Of a stretch of DNA of 64,000 nucleotides, positions 27,438 to 35,757 are shown piece by piece. Every line of letters starts with the position of its first letter. The first letter of the stretch is position 1. This DNA is from Burkholderiales bacterium. Lineage in GTDB: Bacteria > Pseudomonadota > Gammaproteobacteria > Burkholderiales > Burkholderiaceae_C. The notes under the pieces were generated by a model that was not told the origin of the DNA, ran no database searches, and was given only the letters and a program-made list of their open reading frames with translations. The stretch is taken from the NCBI GenBank assembly GCA_016213325.1, contig JACRAY010000022.1:62001-126000 (forward strand). Direction: 5' to 3'. The position numbers were made by a program, and so were the translations under genes.

Positions 27438-28178
27438 ATGGACAAATCAGGCGGGCCGCCCCGGGTAGCCCTCGTCATCGGTGCCGGCGATTCGACCGGC
27501 AGCGCCATCGCCGCGCGGTTCGCCCGCGAGGGCTACATCGCGTGCCTCACGCGCCGCTCGGCCGACAAGCTGCAGCCGGCGCTCGAGCGCATCCGCGCCG
27601 CCGGGGGCCAGGCCTTCGGCTACGGCAGCGACGCGCGCAAGGAGGAAGATGTGGTGGCCCTCATCGACCAGGTCGAGAAGGAGCACGGCCCCATCGAGGT
27701 GCTGGTGTTCAACATCGGTGCCAACGTGCCCAGCAGCATCCTGGAGGAGACGGGCCGCAAGTACTTCAAGGTCTGGGAGATGGCCACCTTCAGCGGCTTC
27801 CTGAATGCCCGCGAGGTGGCGCGCCGCATGGTCACCCGCGGCCGCGGCACGATCCTGTTCACCGGCGCGACGGCCGGCATCCGGGGCTCCGCCAACTTCG
27901 CGGCCTTCGCCGGCGCGAAGCATGCGCTGCGCGCGCTCGCCCAGAGCATGGCGCGCGAACTCGGGCCGCGGAACATCCACGTGGCGCACGTCGTGGTGGA
28001 TGGCGCGATCGACACCGACTTCATCCGCTCCAACTTCCCGGATCGCTACGCGCTGAAGGAGCAGGACGGCATCCTGAACCCGGAACACATCGCGGAGAAC
28101 TACTGGTACCTGCACACGCAGCCGCGCGACGCCTGGACCTTCGAGATGGACCTGCGCCCCTACATGGAAACCTGGTGA
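27438..28178 (+). CDS. SDR family protein with atypical active site (Phe for Tyr)
   Basis: SDR of 246 residues. The cofactor loop reads VIGAGDSTGSAIA, an incomplete TGxxxGxG, and the usual YxxxK is F157-A-G-A-K161. From family knowledge, this fits the SDR_c10-type subgroup described as lacking the catalytic Tyr while keeping Lys. ELGPRNIHVAHVVVDGAID is also characteristic. It may be a non-classical reductase or a binding protein. The gene is divergent from the DsbA-family gene, has operator C and is followed 7 bases later by nitronate monooxygenase. Confidence 0.88.
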   Translation: MDKSGGPPRVALVIGAGDSTGSAIAARFAREGYIACLTRRSADKLQPALERIRAAGGQAFGYGSDARKEEDVVALIDQVEKEHGPIEVLVFNIGANVPSSILEETGRKYFKVWEMATFSGFLNAREVARRMVTRGRGTILFTGATAGIRGSANFAAFAGAKHALRALAQSMARELGPRNIHVAHVVVDGAIDTDFIRSNFPDRYALKEQDGILNPEHIAENYWYLHTQPRDAWTFEMDLRPYMETW

Positions 28179-28185
28179 GCAACAG

Positions 28186-29172
28186 ATGAAAACACGAATC
28201 ACTGAACTGTTCGGCATCCGCCACCCGATTATCCAGGGCGGCATGCACTACGTGGGCTTTGCCGAGCTGGCTGCCGCCGTCTCGAACGCGGGCGCGCTGG
28301 GCATCATCACGGCATTGACGCAGAAGACGCCCGAATTGCTGGCGCGCGAGATTCGCCGCTGCCGCGACATGACAGACCAGCCCTTCGGCGTGAATCTCAC
28401 GTTCCTGCCCACGCTCGCCTCGCCGCCTTATCCCGAGTATATCCAGGCCATCGCCGAGGGCGGCGTGCGCATCGTGGAGACGGCGGGCCGCAGCCCCGAG
28501 GCCTACATGCCGGCGCTCAAGAAGGCAGGCATCAAGGTGATCCACAAGTGCACCTCGGTGCGGCACTCGTTGAAAGCCGAGTCCATCGGCTGCGACGCAG
28601 TGAGCGTCGACGGCTTCGAGTGCGGCGGCCACCCGGGCGAGGACGACATTCCCAACATGATCCTGCTCCCGCGCGCAGCCGACGAACTGAAGATCCCGTT
28701 CGTGGCTTCGGGCGGCATGGCCGATGGCCGCAGCCTGGTGGCGGCGCTCGCGCTCGGCGCCGACGGCATCAACATGGGCACGCGCTTCGTCGCCACCCAG
28801 GAAGCGCCGGTGCACCAGAATGTCAAGGACGCGATCGTGGCCGCGACCGAGCTCGACACGCGGCTTGTGATGCGCGGGCTGCGCAACACGGAGCGCGTGC
28901 TGACCAACTCCGCCGTGGAGCAGCTGATCGAAATCGAGAAGGCCAGGGGCGCCAACCTTAAGTTCGACGACATCCTGGACAAGGTGGCAGGCGTCTATCC
29001 GCGCGTGATGGTGGAGGGCGACATGGACGCCGGGGCCTGGAGCTGCGGCATGGTGGCCGGGTTGATCCGCGACATTCCGTCGGTGGCCGAACTGGTGGAC
29101 CGGATCATGGACGAGGCTGACCAGCTGGTGGCGCGGCGGTTGAGCGGCATGCTCGAAACGGTCGCCGCGTAG
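28186..29172 (+). CDS. nitronate monooxygenase family protein (2-nitropropane dioxygenase-like)
   Basis: FMN-dependent TIM-barrel protein of 328 residues. It shows HPIIQGGMHYVGFAELAAAVSNAGALG near the N-terminus, SVDGFECGGHPGEDD with the conserved His, and FVASGGMADGRSLVAALALGADGINMGTRF, the phosphate-binding region. Such proteins oxidise nitronates or act as NAD(P)H:quinone/enoyl reductases; the present context of acyl-CoA genes favours the second possibility (inference). Probably co-transcribed with the SDR upstream. Confidence 0.9.
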   Translation: MKTRITELFGIRHPIIQGGMHYVGFAELAAAVSNAGALGIITALTQKTPELLAREIRRCRDMTDQPFGVNLTFLPTLASPPYPEYIQAIAEGGVRIVETAGRSPEAYMPALKKAGIKVIHKCTSVRHSLKAESIGCDAVSVDGFECGGHPGEDDIPNMILLPRAADELKIPFVASGGMADGRSLVAALALGADGINMGTRFVATQEAPVHQNVKDAIVAATELDTRLVMRGLRNTERVLTNSAVEQLIEIEKARGANLKFDDILDKVAGVYPRVMVEGDMDAGAWSCGMVAGLIRDIPSVAELVDRIMDEADQLVARRLSGMLETVAA

Positions 29173-29178
29173 ATCGGT

Positions 29179-29207
29179 GCCGGGGTACTGCGAAGCGGCA
29201 CCCCGGC
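29179..29207. terminator. hairpin between convergent genes
   Basis: GCCGGGGT (29179-29186) pairs perfectly with ACCCCGGC (29200-29207) across a 13-base loop, in the 46-base gap between the convergent nitronate monooxygenase and AMP-binding genes. No strong U-tract follows, so it may act as a bidirectional or partly Rho-assisted terminator. Confidence 0.55.
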
Positions 29208-29218
29208 TTCCGGATCAC

Positions 29219-30766
29219 TTACCGCGGCGCATCACCTGCGGCCTTCGACCTAAGGCCGCGAAGCACTTCGGCAGCGGCCTCGCCGGCAGCTTTCGCGGCC
29301 TTCTCATCTTCCCCCTCCATCTGCTCCAGCAAGTCAGCATGGCGCTGCGCGACCACATCGCGCCGCAGCCGCAGCGACCCCGACAAGGCTTCGTCGTCCG
29401 CTGCCAGCTCCGTCGGGATCAGCCGGAACGCGTGGACGCGAGCACCTTCGGGCAACCGGGCGTTGGCACGCTCCACTTCGGACTGCAGCAACTCGCCGAC
29501 CGCCGGCGAGGTGAGTAGGTCTTCGAAGCGCGTGAAGGGCACTTGGCGCTCCTGGGCCCAGGCGAGCAGGAACTCGCGCTCCGGGCGCAGCAGCGCTGCC
29601 CGGTGTCCCGCGACGCCTTCGAACACCAGCGCATCCGCGATGGCGCAGCTGGCCGCCAGCTCGCGCTCGGCATCACCGGCATGCGCCCCTTCCTGGGGCT
29701 CGATGTACGCTTCCTCGATCCGCACACCCAGGGCCGCATACCAGCCCAGAACCTCGGTGGAGCAACAGCCGCCGGAACTGATCACGAACGGCGAGCGCAC
29801 CAGCCCCAGCTTGCGGCGGATGTTGCGCGCCGTGAGCCGGGACAGCCCACGCGGCTGCGGGCTGGCGAGCGCCCTGCGAAGCGCACTGCGAGCCCATGGC
29901 GGGGCGAGGAATGCCTGCGCCTCGATGCGGCTCATTTGCTTCTCCCAGAACCGCGCCGGCGCGTGCACCCAATGCGGCTGCACGTCCTGCAGATCGTTCA
30001 GCACGGTCGCGGGTTGCTCGGCGAAGTGCACCACCGTCCCCGCTGCCAGCGCCGCGTAGACGAGGGCCCGCTCGCCGGCATGCGCCAACGGTGCGAAGGA
30101 CAGCACGGACTGCCCGCGCCGCGTTCGCGCCAGGGACGCCGCAGCCGCGATGCTTTCGAGCGCCTGTGCCTGGCTCACCGGTCGCAGGGGCAGGGCGTCC
30201 GGGTGCGTCGTGCTCTCCAGCAGCCAGGCAGTGTCGCCGGCGGAGACCCGATGCGCCCGCAGCGATGGCCCATGCTCGCGGGCGAACTCACTGCCGAAGC
30301 CGGCGAAAGAGGCCCAGCTCACGACCGAGCATCCCGCAGTGCCGGCGACATCGCGTTCGTCCAGCAGGACCACGCGGCGCAAGCTTCCGGCTGCGAGGAG
30401 CGGCTCCAGCTTGCGCAACTGGGCGGCGTCCTCGACGACCACGACTTCGCTGCGTGCCAGGTCCAGCGCCTGCATGGTCGCTGCCGCACTCCAAGTCGGG
30501 TGGATGCCGTGCGAAACGCAGCCGGCGAGATGGACACCCAGGTCTGCGGCCAGCCATTCGGGGCGGCTCTCGGACAGGATGGAAACGACCGATCCCGGCC
30601 CCACGCCGAGGCGGCGCAGTGCGAAGGCGAAGTGCTCGGCCGCCAGCGCGAGGCGCTTGAAGTCCCAGGTCGTCCACACGCCGCGGCGCTTGTGGCGCAG
30701 CGCGGCCGACTCGGGCGACTCTTCAGAAAGCCGGGACAACCACTCGGGCAGCGTCGCTGCGCTCAT
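29219..30766 (-). CDS. degenerate AMP-binding (acyl-CoA synthetase-like) protein in liv operon 2
   Basis: ANL-superfamily protein of 515 residues, shorter than the about 600 of long-chain acyl-CoA synthetases. The N-terminal domain is well kept (GVWTTWDFKRLALAAEHFAFALRRLGVG, VSILSESRPEWLAADLGVHLAG). The ATP-binding TSGTTGxPKG is replaced by LLESTTHPDALPLRP, the YGxTE motif by AYIEPQEG, and the GD-containing hinge segment is missing before IADALVFEGVAGHRAALLRP. The reading frame is intact over 1.5 kb. Start ATG 30766 overlaps the receptor gene stop as ATGA. It is probably catalytically altered; a CoA-ester binding role is possible. Confidence 0.8.
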   Translation of the reverse strand: MSAATLPEWLSRLSEESPESAALRHKRRGVWTTWDFKRLALAAEHFAFALRRLGVGPGSVVSILSESRPEWLAADLGVHLAGCVSHGIHPTWSAAATMQALDLARSEVVVVEDAAQLRKLEPLLAAGSLRRVVLLDERDVAGTAGCSVVSWASFAGFGSEFAREHGPSLRAHRVSAGDTAWLLESTTHPDALPLRPVSQAQALESIAAAASLARTRRGQSVLSFAPLAHAGERALVYAALAAGTVVHFAEQPATVLNDLQDVQPHWVHAPARFWEKQMSRIEAQAFLAPPWARSALRRALASPQPRGLSRLTARNIRRKLGLVRSPFVISSGGCCSTEVLGWYAALGVRIEEAYIEPQEGAHAGDAERELAASCAIADALVFEGVAGHRAALLRPEREFLLAWAQERQVPFTRFEDLLTSPAVGELLQSEVERANARLPEGARVHAFRLIPTELAADDEALSGSLRLRRDVVAQRHADLLEQMEGEDEKAAKAAGEAAAEVLRGLRSKAAGDAPR

Positions 30767-31956
30767 ACGGCCGTGCGATTCGGATCGATCACGGAAGAGC
30801 GCGCCACCCACCGCCCGCGTTCCACCTGCTCCACCTGCATCCATTCAGGATCCACGTGGTTGTTGGTGAAGCGCTGCGGCGCGTACGACGATAGCCCTTT
30901 GAACTGCGAAGCTTGCAGGCTCTTCACCATCTTCTCGGTGGTGAGGTCGCGACCCGCCGCCTGCAGCGCCTGGAAGAACCACGAGGCATAGTCGTAGAAC
31001 GCCAGCGCCGCGTCATCGGCGTCGATGCCGAAGCGCTTGCGGTAGCTGTCAGCCCACTGCCGGCCGGCGGGGGGCAGCTGGTCCATCGGCGTGATCAGCC
31101 AGCTGCCGATGCCGTACAGGCCTTCGACTGCGGCCTTGCCGATGTTGGCCGTGAGCCCGGCGCGACCCGGGCTGGCCGTCAGCACGTTCACGCCGGTCCA
31201 GCCGAGCTTCTTCACTTCGGCCGAGACTGCGATGGTCTCGCGCGTTACCGTCGCGCAGACGATCAGGTCCACGTTGGCCGCCTTCATGCGCGCGACCTGT
31301 GACGAGAAGTCGATGTCGCCGACCTTGTAGCTCGCCTCCGCCACCGGCGCGAGGCCGGCCGAAGCGAGGCCCGCCTTCAGCCCCTTGCCCACCAGGTCGC
31401 CGAAGGGGCCCTCCTGGTAGATGTAGCCCACGCGCTTGCTGCCGAGATTCTTCAGCGCCCACCGCACGCCGGCAGACGTGGTGCTGTCGTAGTGCAGATT
31501 GGTCGTGAACAGCAGGGGCGAGTTGCCCGAGGCCTCGCGGACCAGCGCTGAGGCGGCATAGGGAGCGAAGTTGATGACGCCGGCGTCGGCGATCTTCTTC
31601 GCGGTGGCCACCGTCGGGCCGGAGCCGAAGGGCACCAGCATCGCAAACACCTCGTCGCGGCGGATCAGCTTGTCCACGGCGCGGACGGCCTGCGGCGGCG
31701 CGCTGGCATTGTCCTCGATGACGAGGCGGATCTTGCGGCCGTGGATGCCGCCCGCCTCGTTCACTTCGTCCACGCGCATCTGCACGCCGTTGCGGATCGG
31801 CGGGATGGCGATCGCGGCGGGACCGGAGAGGTCCATGTGGGTGCCCAGCACGAGCTCCTTGTCGCCGACGCCGGCGGCGCGGGCGGGAAGAGCCCCGAAA
31901 GCAGGGGCGAGGCCGGCGAGGGTGGAGGTGATGAGCGTTCTGCGGTTGATGGCCAT
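30763..31956 (-). CDS. ABC transporter substrate-binding protein (Liv type)
   Basis: Type I periplasmic binding protein of 397 residues. The N-terminus MAINRRTLITSTLAGLAPAF has a twin-arginine-like pair before the hydrophobic stretch, with cleavage near ARA, so Sec or Tat export is possible. The mature part has LVLGTHMDLSGPAA and VNEAGGIHGRKIRLVIEDN. Part of liv operon 2, with genes in the order H-M-G-F-K then the AMP-binding protein. Ligand unknown; the acyl-CoA context suggests an organic acid rather than an amino acid. Confidence 0.9.
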   Translation of the reverse strand: MAINRRTLITSTLAGLAPAFGALPARAAGVGDKELVLGTHMDLSGPAAIAIPPIRNGVQMRVDEVNEAGGIHGRKIRLVIEDNASAPPQAVRAVDKLIRRDEVFAMLVPFGSGPTVATAKKIADAGVINFAPYAASALVREASGNSPLLFTTNLHYDSTTSAGVRWALKNLGSKRVGYIYQEGPFGDLVGKGLKAGLASAGLAPVAEASYKVGDIDFSSQVARMKAANVDLIVCATVTRETIAVSAEVKKLGWTGVNVLTASPGRAGLTANIGKAAVEGLYGIGSWLITPMDQLPPAGRQWADSYRKRFGIDADDAALAFYDYASWFFQALQAAGRDLTTEKMVKSLQASQFKGLSSYAPQRFTNNHVDPEWMQVEQVERGRWVARSSVIDPNRTAV

Positions 31957-31992
31957 GGCAAGTCCTTCGTCGTTGAGGGGATGGCTTGGGGG

Positions 31993-32775
31993 TCAGCGCC
32001 AGGTGGGCTGCTGTCGGTGCGAGCGTGGACGCTGGGCCGCGGTGTGACCGCCCTGCGCGCCGCCAAGGTAGAAATCGCGCACGTCGTCGCGCGCCATCAG
32101 TTCGGCGCAGGTCCCGTCGAGGGCGACGCGCCCGAGTTCAATCACGTAGCCGTCATCGGCCGTCTCGAGGGCGAGCGCGGCGTTCTGCTCGACGACGAGC
32201 ACAGCCATCGCGAGTTCCAGGCTCACCCGCCGGACGATCCCGAAGATCTCCTTGGTGAACAGAGGCGACAGGCCAAGCGACGGTTCGTCCAGCAGCAGCA
32301 GCCGGGGCCGGCCCATGAGCGCGCGGCCGATGGCGACCATCTGTTGCTCGCCGCCGGACAACAAGCCCGCTGGCTGTCGGCTGCGTTCGGCCAATCGCGG
32401 AAACCAGCTGTAGATGCGGTCGAGGTCGCTTGCAATGCCTGCGTTGTCGCGCCGTGCGAAGGCGCCCAGTCGCAGGTTTTCGGCGACGGTGAGAAAGGGA
32501 AAGAGCTGCCGGCCCTCCGGCACCAGCACGACACCGGCGCGCGCGACCTGGTCCGCATCCAGTCCGTCGATGCGCTGCCCCCCGAAGTCGATGCGGCCCT
32601 TGGCCGGCCTCAGCACGCCCGCAATGGTGTTCAGCAGCGTCGTCTTGCCGGCGCCGTTGGCGCCCAGCACGGCCACCATGCGGCCCGGCCGCACTTCCAG
32701 GTTGATGCCGCGGATCGCGTTGACCGGGCCGTACCAGGTCTCGATGTTGCGCACGGCAAGCACGGGTGTCGTCAT
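31993..32775 (-). CDS. livF: Liv-type ABC transporter ATP-binding protein (LivF-like)
   Basis: ATPase of 260 residues with Walker A GANGAGKTT, VPEGRQLFPFLTVAENLRLGAF, signature LLSGGEQQMVAIGRAL and Walker B LLLLDEPSLGLSP. The C-terminus is longer than usual (GGAQGGHTAAQRPRSHRQQP), a tail without known function. One base separates it from the LivG-like gene stop. Second ATPase of liv operon 2. Confidence 0.9.
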   Translation of the reverse strand: MTTPVLAVRNIETWYGPVNAIRGINLEVRPGRMVAVLGANGAGKTTLLNTIAGVLRPAKGRIDFGGQRIDGLDADQVARAGVVLVPEGRQLFPFLTVAENLRLGAFARRDNAGIASDLDRIYSWFPRLAERSRQPAGLLSGGEQQMVAIGRALMGRPRLLLLDEPSLGLSPLFTKEIFGIVRRVSLELAMAVLVVEQNAALALETADDGYVIELGRVALDGTCAELMARDDVRDFYLGGAQGGHTAAQRPRSHRQQPTWR

Positions 32776-32776
32776 C

Positions 32777-33547
32777 TCAGTGCCCCAGGTAGGCCGCGAC
32801 GACGCGCGGGTCGGACTGCACTTCCGCCGGCTTGCCGATGCGGATCGCCTGCCCCTGGTCCATCGCCAGGACGCGGTCGGCGACGGCGGAAACGAGCGAC
32901 ATGTCGTGCTCGACCATCACGAGGGTGATGCCGAGGCGTTCCCGCATCTCGCCGATCCACAGGGCGAGCTCCCGCGTCTCCTCCGGGTTCAGGCCGGAGG
33001 CCGGCTCGTCGAGCAGCAGGATGTCCGGGGCGGAGGCCAGCGCCCGCCCCAGCTCCACGATCTTTCGCACGCCATAGGGCAGGCCGGCCACCAGCTGGTC
33101 GCGGTGCGAGGCGAGTCCCAGCAGCTCGATCACGTCCTCCACCCGGGCGCGGGCGGCCACTTCCTCCTCGCGCGTGGCCCGCAGGTTGAGCAAGCGGGAC
33201 GGGATGCTGGAGCGCAGCATGCGGTGCTGTCCGAGCAGCAGGTTGTCCAGCACGGTCGCGCCCTCGAACAGCTCGATGTTCTGGAAGGTGCGCGCCACGC
33301 CATGGCGCACCACGTCGTGCCGGGGCACGTGCGTGACGTCGCGCTCGCCCACGTGCACCGAGCCGGCCGATGCGTCGAATACGCGTGTGATGAGGTTGAA
33401 GACCGATGTCTTGCCGGCACCGTTGGGCCCGATGATGGCGAACACCTCACCGGGTTCCACGCGGAAGTCGATGCCGCGGACTGCCTGCACACCGCCGAAG
33501 GAGAGGCTGAGGTGGCGCACCTCGAGGACTGGCGGAGACACCTTCAT
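32777..33547 (-). CDS. livG: Liv-type ABC transporter ATP-binding protein (LivG-like)
   Basis: ATPase of 256 residues: Walker A GPNGAGKTS, the LivG insertion ARTFQNIELFEGATVLDNLL, a divergent signature PYGVRKIVELGRAL and Walker B ILLLDEPASGLNPEE. The ATG at 33547 overlaps the LivM-like stop as ATGA; the track's 440-residue version starts inside livM. Part of liv operon 2. Confidence 0.9.
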   Translation of the reverse strand: MKVSPPVLEVRHLSLSFGGVQAVRGIDFRVEPGEVFAIIGPNGAGKTSVFNLITRVFDASAGSVHVGERDVTHVPRHDVVRHGVARTFQNIELFEGATVLDNLLLGQHRMLRSSIPSRLLNLRATREEEVAARARVEDVIELLGLASHRDQLVAGLPYGVRKIVELGRALASAPDILLLDEPASGLNPEETRELALWIGEMRERLGITLVMVEHDMSLVSAVADRVLAMDQGQAIRIGKPAEVQSDPRVVAAYLGH

Positions 33548-34614
33548 CACGCACGCTCCGATCGCATGTAGGCCTTCTGCCGGGTAAAACCCTGCCGCGC
33601 CAGCAGCGGGAACTCGAGCGCGGCGCGCTTCAGCCGCCGCCAGCGGCCATCGATGCCGGCCGGCTCCTGCAGCACGAACAGCACGAGCACGCCGCCGTAC
33701 ACCATCAGCTCCAGCCCGAACTGGTTGCCCATGCGTGCCGGCAACCAGCCCTTGAGGATCGAGATGGCCGTCGGCAGCAGGCCGATCAGCACGGCGCCCA
33801 GCAGCGCGCCGCGCAGGCTGCCGAGGCCGCCGATGAACACCATCAGCACCAGCTGCAGCGACAGGGCGAGGCCGAAGCTCTCGGGCGTGATGAACTGCGT
33901 CTGGTGCGCCAGCAGCGCACCGGCGGCGCCGCAGGTGGCGGCGGACACCACGAACGCAAGCACCTTGGTGCGGGCGACGTGGATGCCGAGCGCTTGGGCT
34001 GCGGCCTCCGAATCGCGCACGCCGACGAAGGCGCGGCCCGTCCCGGAGCGCAGCAGGTTGGCCAGCAGGGCGAGCACGCCCACCAGTACCGTGAGGCACA
34101 GGAAGTAAAAGGGCACCGGCGCGGCCAGAGAAAAGCCGAACAGCGTCGGCTCCGGCACCGCCAGCCCGCTATGGCCGCCGGTGACGGACTTCCAGCGGCC
34201 CAGGACATGCTCCGCCACGATCGAAAACGCCAGCGTGACGATCGCCAGGTGCAGGCGCGACACGCGGATCGCCGGCAGCCCGATCACCAGCCCGCCTGCG
34301 CCCGCCGCCGCTGCCGCCGCGAGCAACCCGGCGGCGAGCGGCCAACCCGCTGTGAGTACGACCGTGTGCACGTAGGCCCCGATGGCGAGGAAGGCGCCTT
34401 GACCCAGCGAGACGAGGCCGGTGTAGCCCGTCAGCACCATCAGGCCGAGGCTGGCGATGCACAGGATGAAGATGAACGTGACCTCCCCCGTGTAGAAGGC
34501 CGGCAGCAGGAACGGCGCGATGGCCAGTGCCGCCAGGGTTGCGGCGGCGCCGGCGCGCGAGGACTGTGTCGGCAGCAGCGCGCGGGCCTGTGCGTAAGTG
34601 GTGTGGTAAGACAT
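33547..34614 (-). CDS. livM: Liv-type ABC transporter permease (LivM-like)
   Basis: Membrane protein of 355 residues. LGLMVLTGYTGLVSLGQGAFLAIGAY is the LivM hallmark, and LVLMVFIGGLGSLRGALLGA the conserved C-terminal loop. Start ATG 34614 overlaps the LivH-like stop (ATGA). The long track ORF extends into livH. A basic C-terminal tail follows the last membrane segment. Confidence 0.9.
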   Translation of the reverse strand: MSYHTTYAQARALLPTQSSRAGAAATLAALAIAPFLLPAFYTGEVTFIFILCIASLGLMVLTGYTGLVSLGQGAFLAIGAYVHTVVLTAGWPLAAGLLAAAAAAGAGGLVIGLPAIRVSRLHLAIVTLAFSIVAEHVLGRWKSVTGGHSGLAVPEPTLFGFSLAAPVPFYFLCLTVLVGVLALLANLLRSGTGRAFVGVRDSEAAAQALGIHVARTKVLAFVVSAATCGAAGALLAHQTQFITPESFGLALSLQLVLMVFIGGLGSLRGALLGAVLIGLLPTAISILKGWLPARMGNQFGLELMVYGGVLVLFVLQEPAGIDGRWRRLKRAALEFPLLARQGFTRQKAYMRSERA

Positions 34615-35498
34615 CAGACTCTCCGACCGTGGGCTTCGGGCAGCAGGCCACGCGGGAACACGACGAGCACCGCGACCAGCACCAGGTAGGGCACGATGTC
34701 CTTGAACCCGTCGGGCAGGTAGACGCCGGAGAACTGCTCGAGCAGCCCGATCAACACGCCGCCCACGATGGCGCCGGGCACGCTGCCGAAGCCGCCCAGC
34801 ACCAGCGCTGCCAGCGCCTTGAGCATCACGAACCAGAGGCCCAGGTCCACCAGTGAGATCGGCGCCAGCAGCAGCCCGCACAACGCCGCCACGCCACCGC
34901 ACACAGCCCACACGAACGAGGTGAGCCGCTTGACCGGCACGCCGCACAGGTACGCTGCCAGCTGGTTCTGGGCCGCGGCCTGGATGGCGACGCCGGCGGA
35001 CGTGCGCGAGAGGAAAGCGAACAGCCCGGCGGTGGTGAGCAGCGCGGCGGCGACGATGACGAGGTTTACGTCGGCGATCACCGCGCCGGCGATGTGCGTG
35101 GATTGGTCCGTCCAGGGCGTGGGATAGCCGCGCGACTCGGGGCCGAACACCATGCTGACCGCGCCGCGGATCATGAAGCCAAGGCCGATCGTGAGCAGCA
35201 CGCCGGCGAATTGCGGCTGCCCCGCGATCCGGCGCATCACGCGCGCCTCCAGCAGCCAGGAGAACGCGGCCACGGCCAGCACAACGGCCGGCACGGCCAG
35301 CCAGTAGTTCCAGCCCAGGGCGGCGATCAGCCACCAGCCCAGGAACGCCGACAGCATGAGCACGTCGCCATGTGCGAAGTTCAGCACTTCCGTCGCCTTG
35401 TAGCCGAGCACCAACCCCAGGGCCACGAGGCCGTAGATGGAGCCGATCGAGACTCCCTGCAGCGCGAGCTGCAGCCATTGTGAAGACGCCGCGTCCAT
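34614..35498 (-). CDS. livH: Liv-type ABC transporter permease (LivH-like)
   Basis: Membrane protein of 294 residues, first gene of liv operon 2. LQGVSIGSIYGLVALGLVLGYKATEVLNFAHGDVLML is the LivH start, and LVLGGFGSVPGAIVGGVLIG the C-terminal coupling loop. The TetR-type operator D lies 15 bases upstream of the start codon, indicating that this importer belongs to the same regulon as the thiolase and acyl-CoA synthetase operons. Confidence 0.9.
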   Translation of the reverse strand: MDAASSQWLQLALQGVSIGSIYGLVALGLVLGYKATEVLNFAHGDVLMLSAFLGWWLIAALGWNYWLAVPAVVLAVAAFSWLLEARVMRRIAGQPQFAGVLLTIGLGFMIRGAVSMVFGPESRGYPTPWTDQSTHIAGAVIADVNLVIVAAALLTTAGLFAFLSRTSAGVAIQAAAQNQLAAYLCGVPVKRLTSFVWAVCGGVAALCGLLLAPISLVDLGLWFVMLKALAALVLGGFGSVPGAIVGGVLIGLLEQFSGVYLPDGFKDIVPYLVLVAVLVVFPRGLLPEAHGRRV

Positions 35499-35512
35499 TC
35501 TTGCCTTTTAAG

Positions 35513-35539
35513 ATAACGATCGTTCAGTTAACGATCGGC
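35513..35539. promoter_or_regulatory. TetR-type operator D upstream of liv operon 2
   Basis: ATAACGATCGTT, CAGTT, AACGATCGG. The palindromic core AACGATCGTT and the second AACG in the same spacing reproduce operators A and B. A further AAACTATCGT follows at 35540. It overlaps the expected promoter of the livH-like gene. Confidence 0.7.
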
Positions 35540-35653
35540 AAACTATCGTCGGCAAGGCGCCCGGTGTCAATCGGATCAGTGACGGAATTTCCTAGGGTAA
35601 TCCCGGGGTTGCGAACGAATGGCAGGAGCATCGTTGACAGCAATGCGGCAACA

Positions 35654-35683
35654 AATAGGCCTATTGACAGCGCAGATTAATCT
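35654..35683. promoter_or_regulatory. palindromic operators before the decarboxylase-like operon
   Basis: Two perfect palindromes: AATAGGCCTATT (35654-35665) and AGATTAATCT (35674-35683), the latter extending to AGATTAATCTAT. The second recurs in degenerate form before the TetR gene (40311) and before the opposite arm (46808). Located 75-104 bases upstream of the amidohydrolase ATG. TTGACAG at 35664 and TTCATAAT at 35685 resemble promoter boxes. Confidence 0.55.
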
Positions 35684-35757
35684 ATTCATAATGACCTGAA
35701 TGGCGATAACTGGGACGTCCACGCTCCGCCGGAATCGAACACTATTGAAGGACTGGC

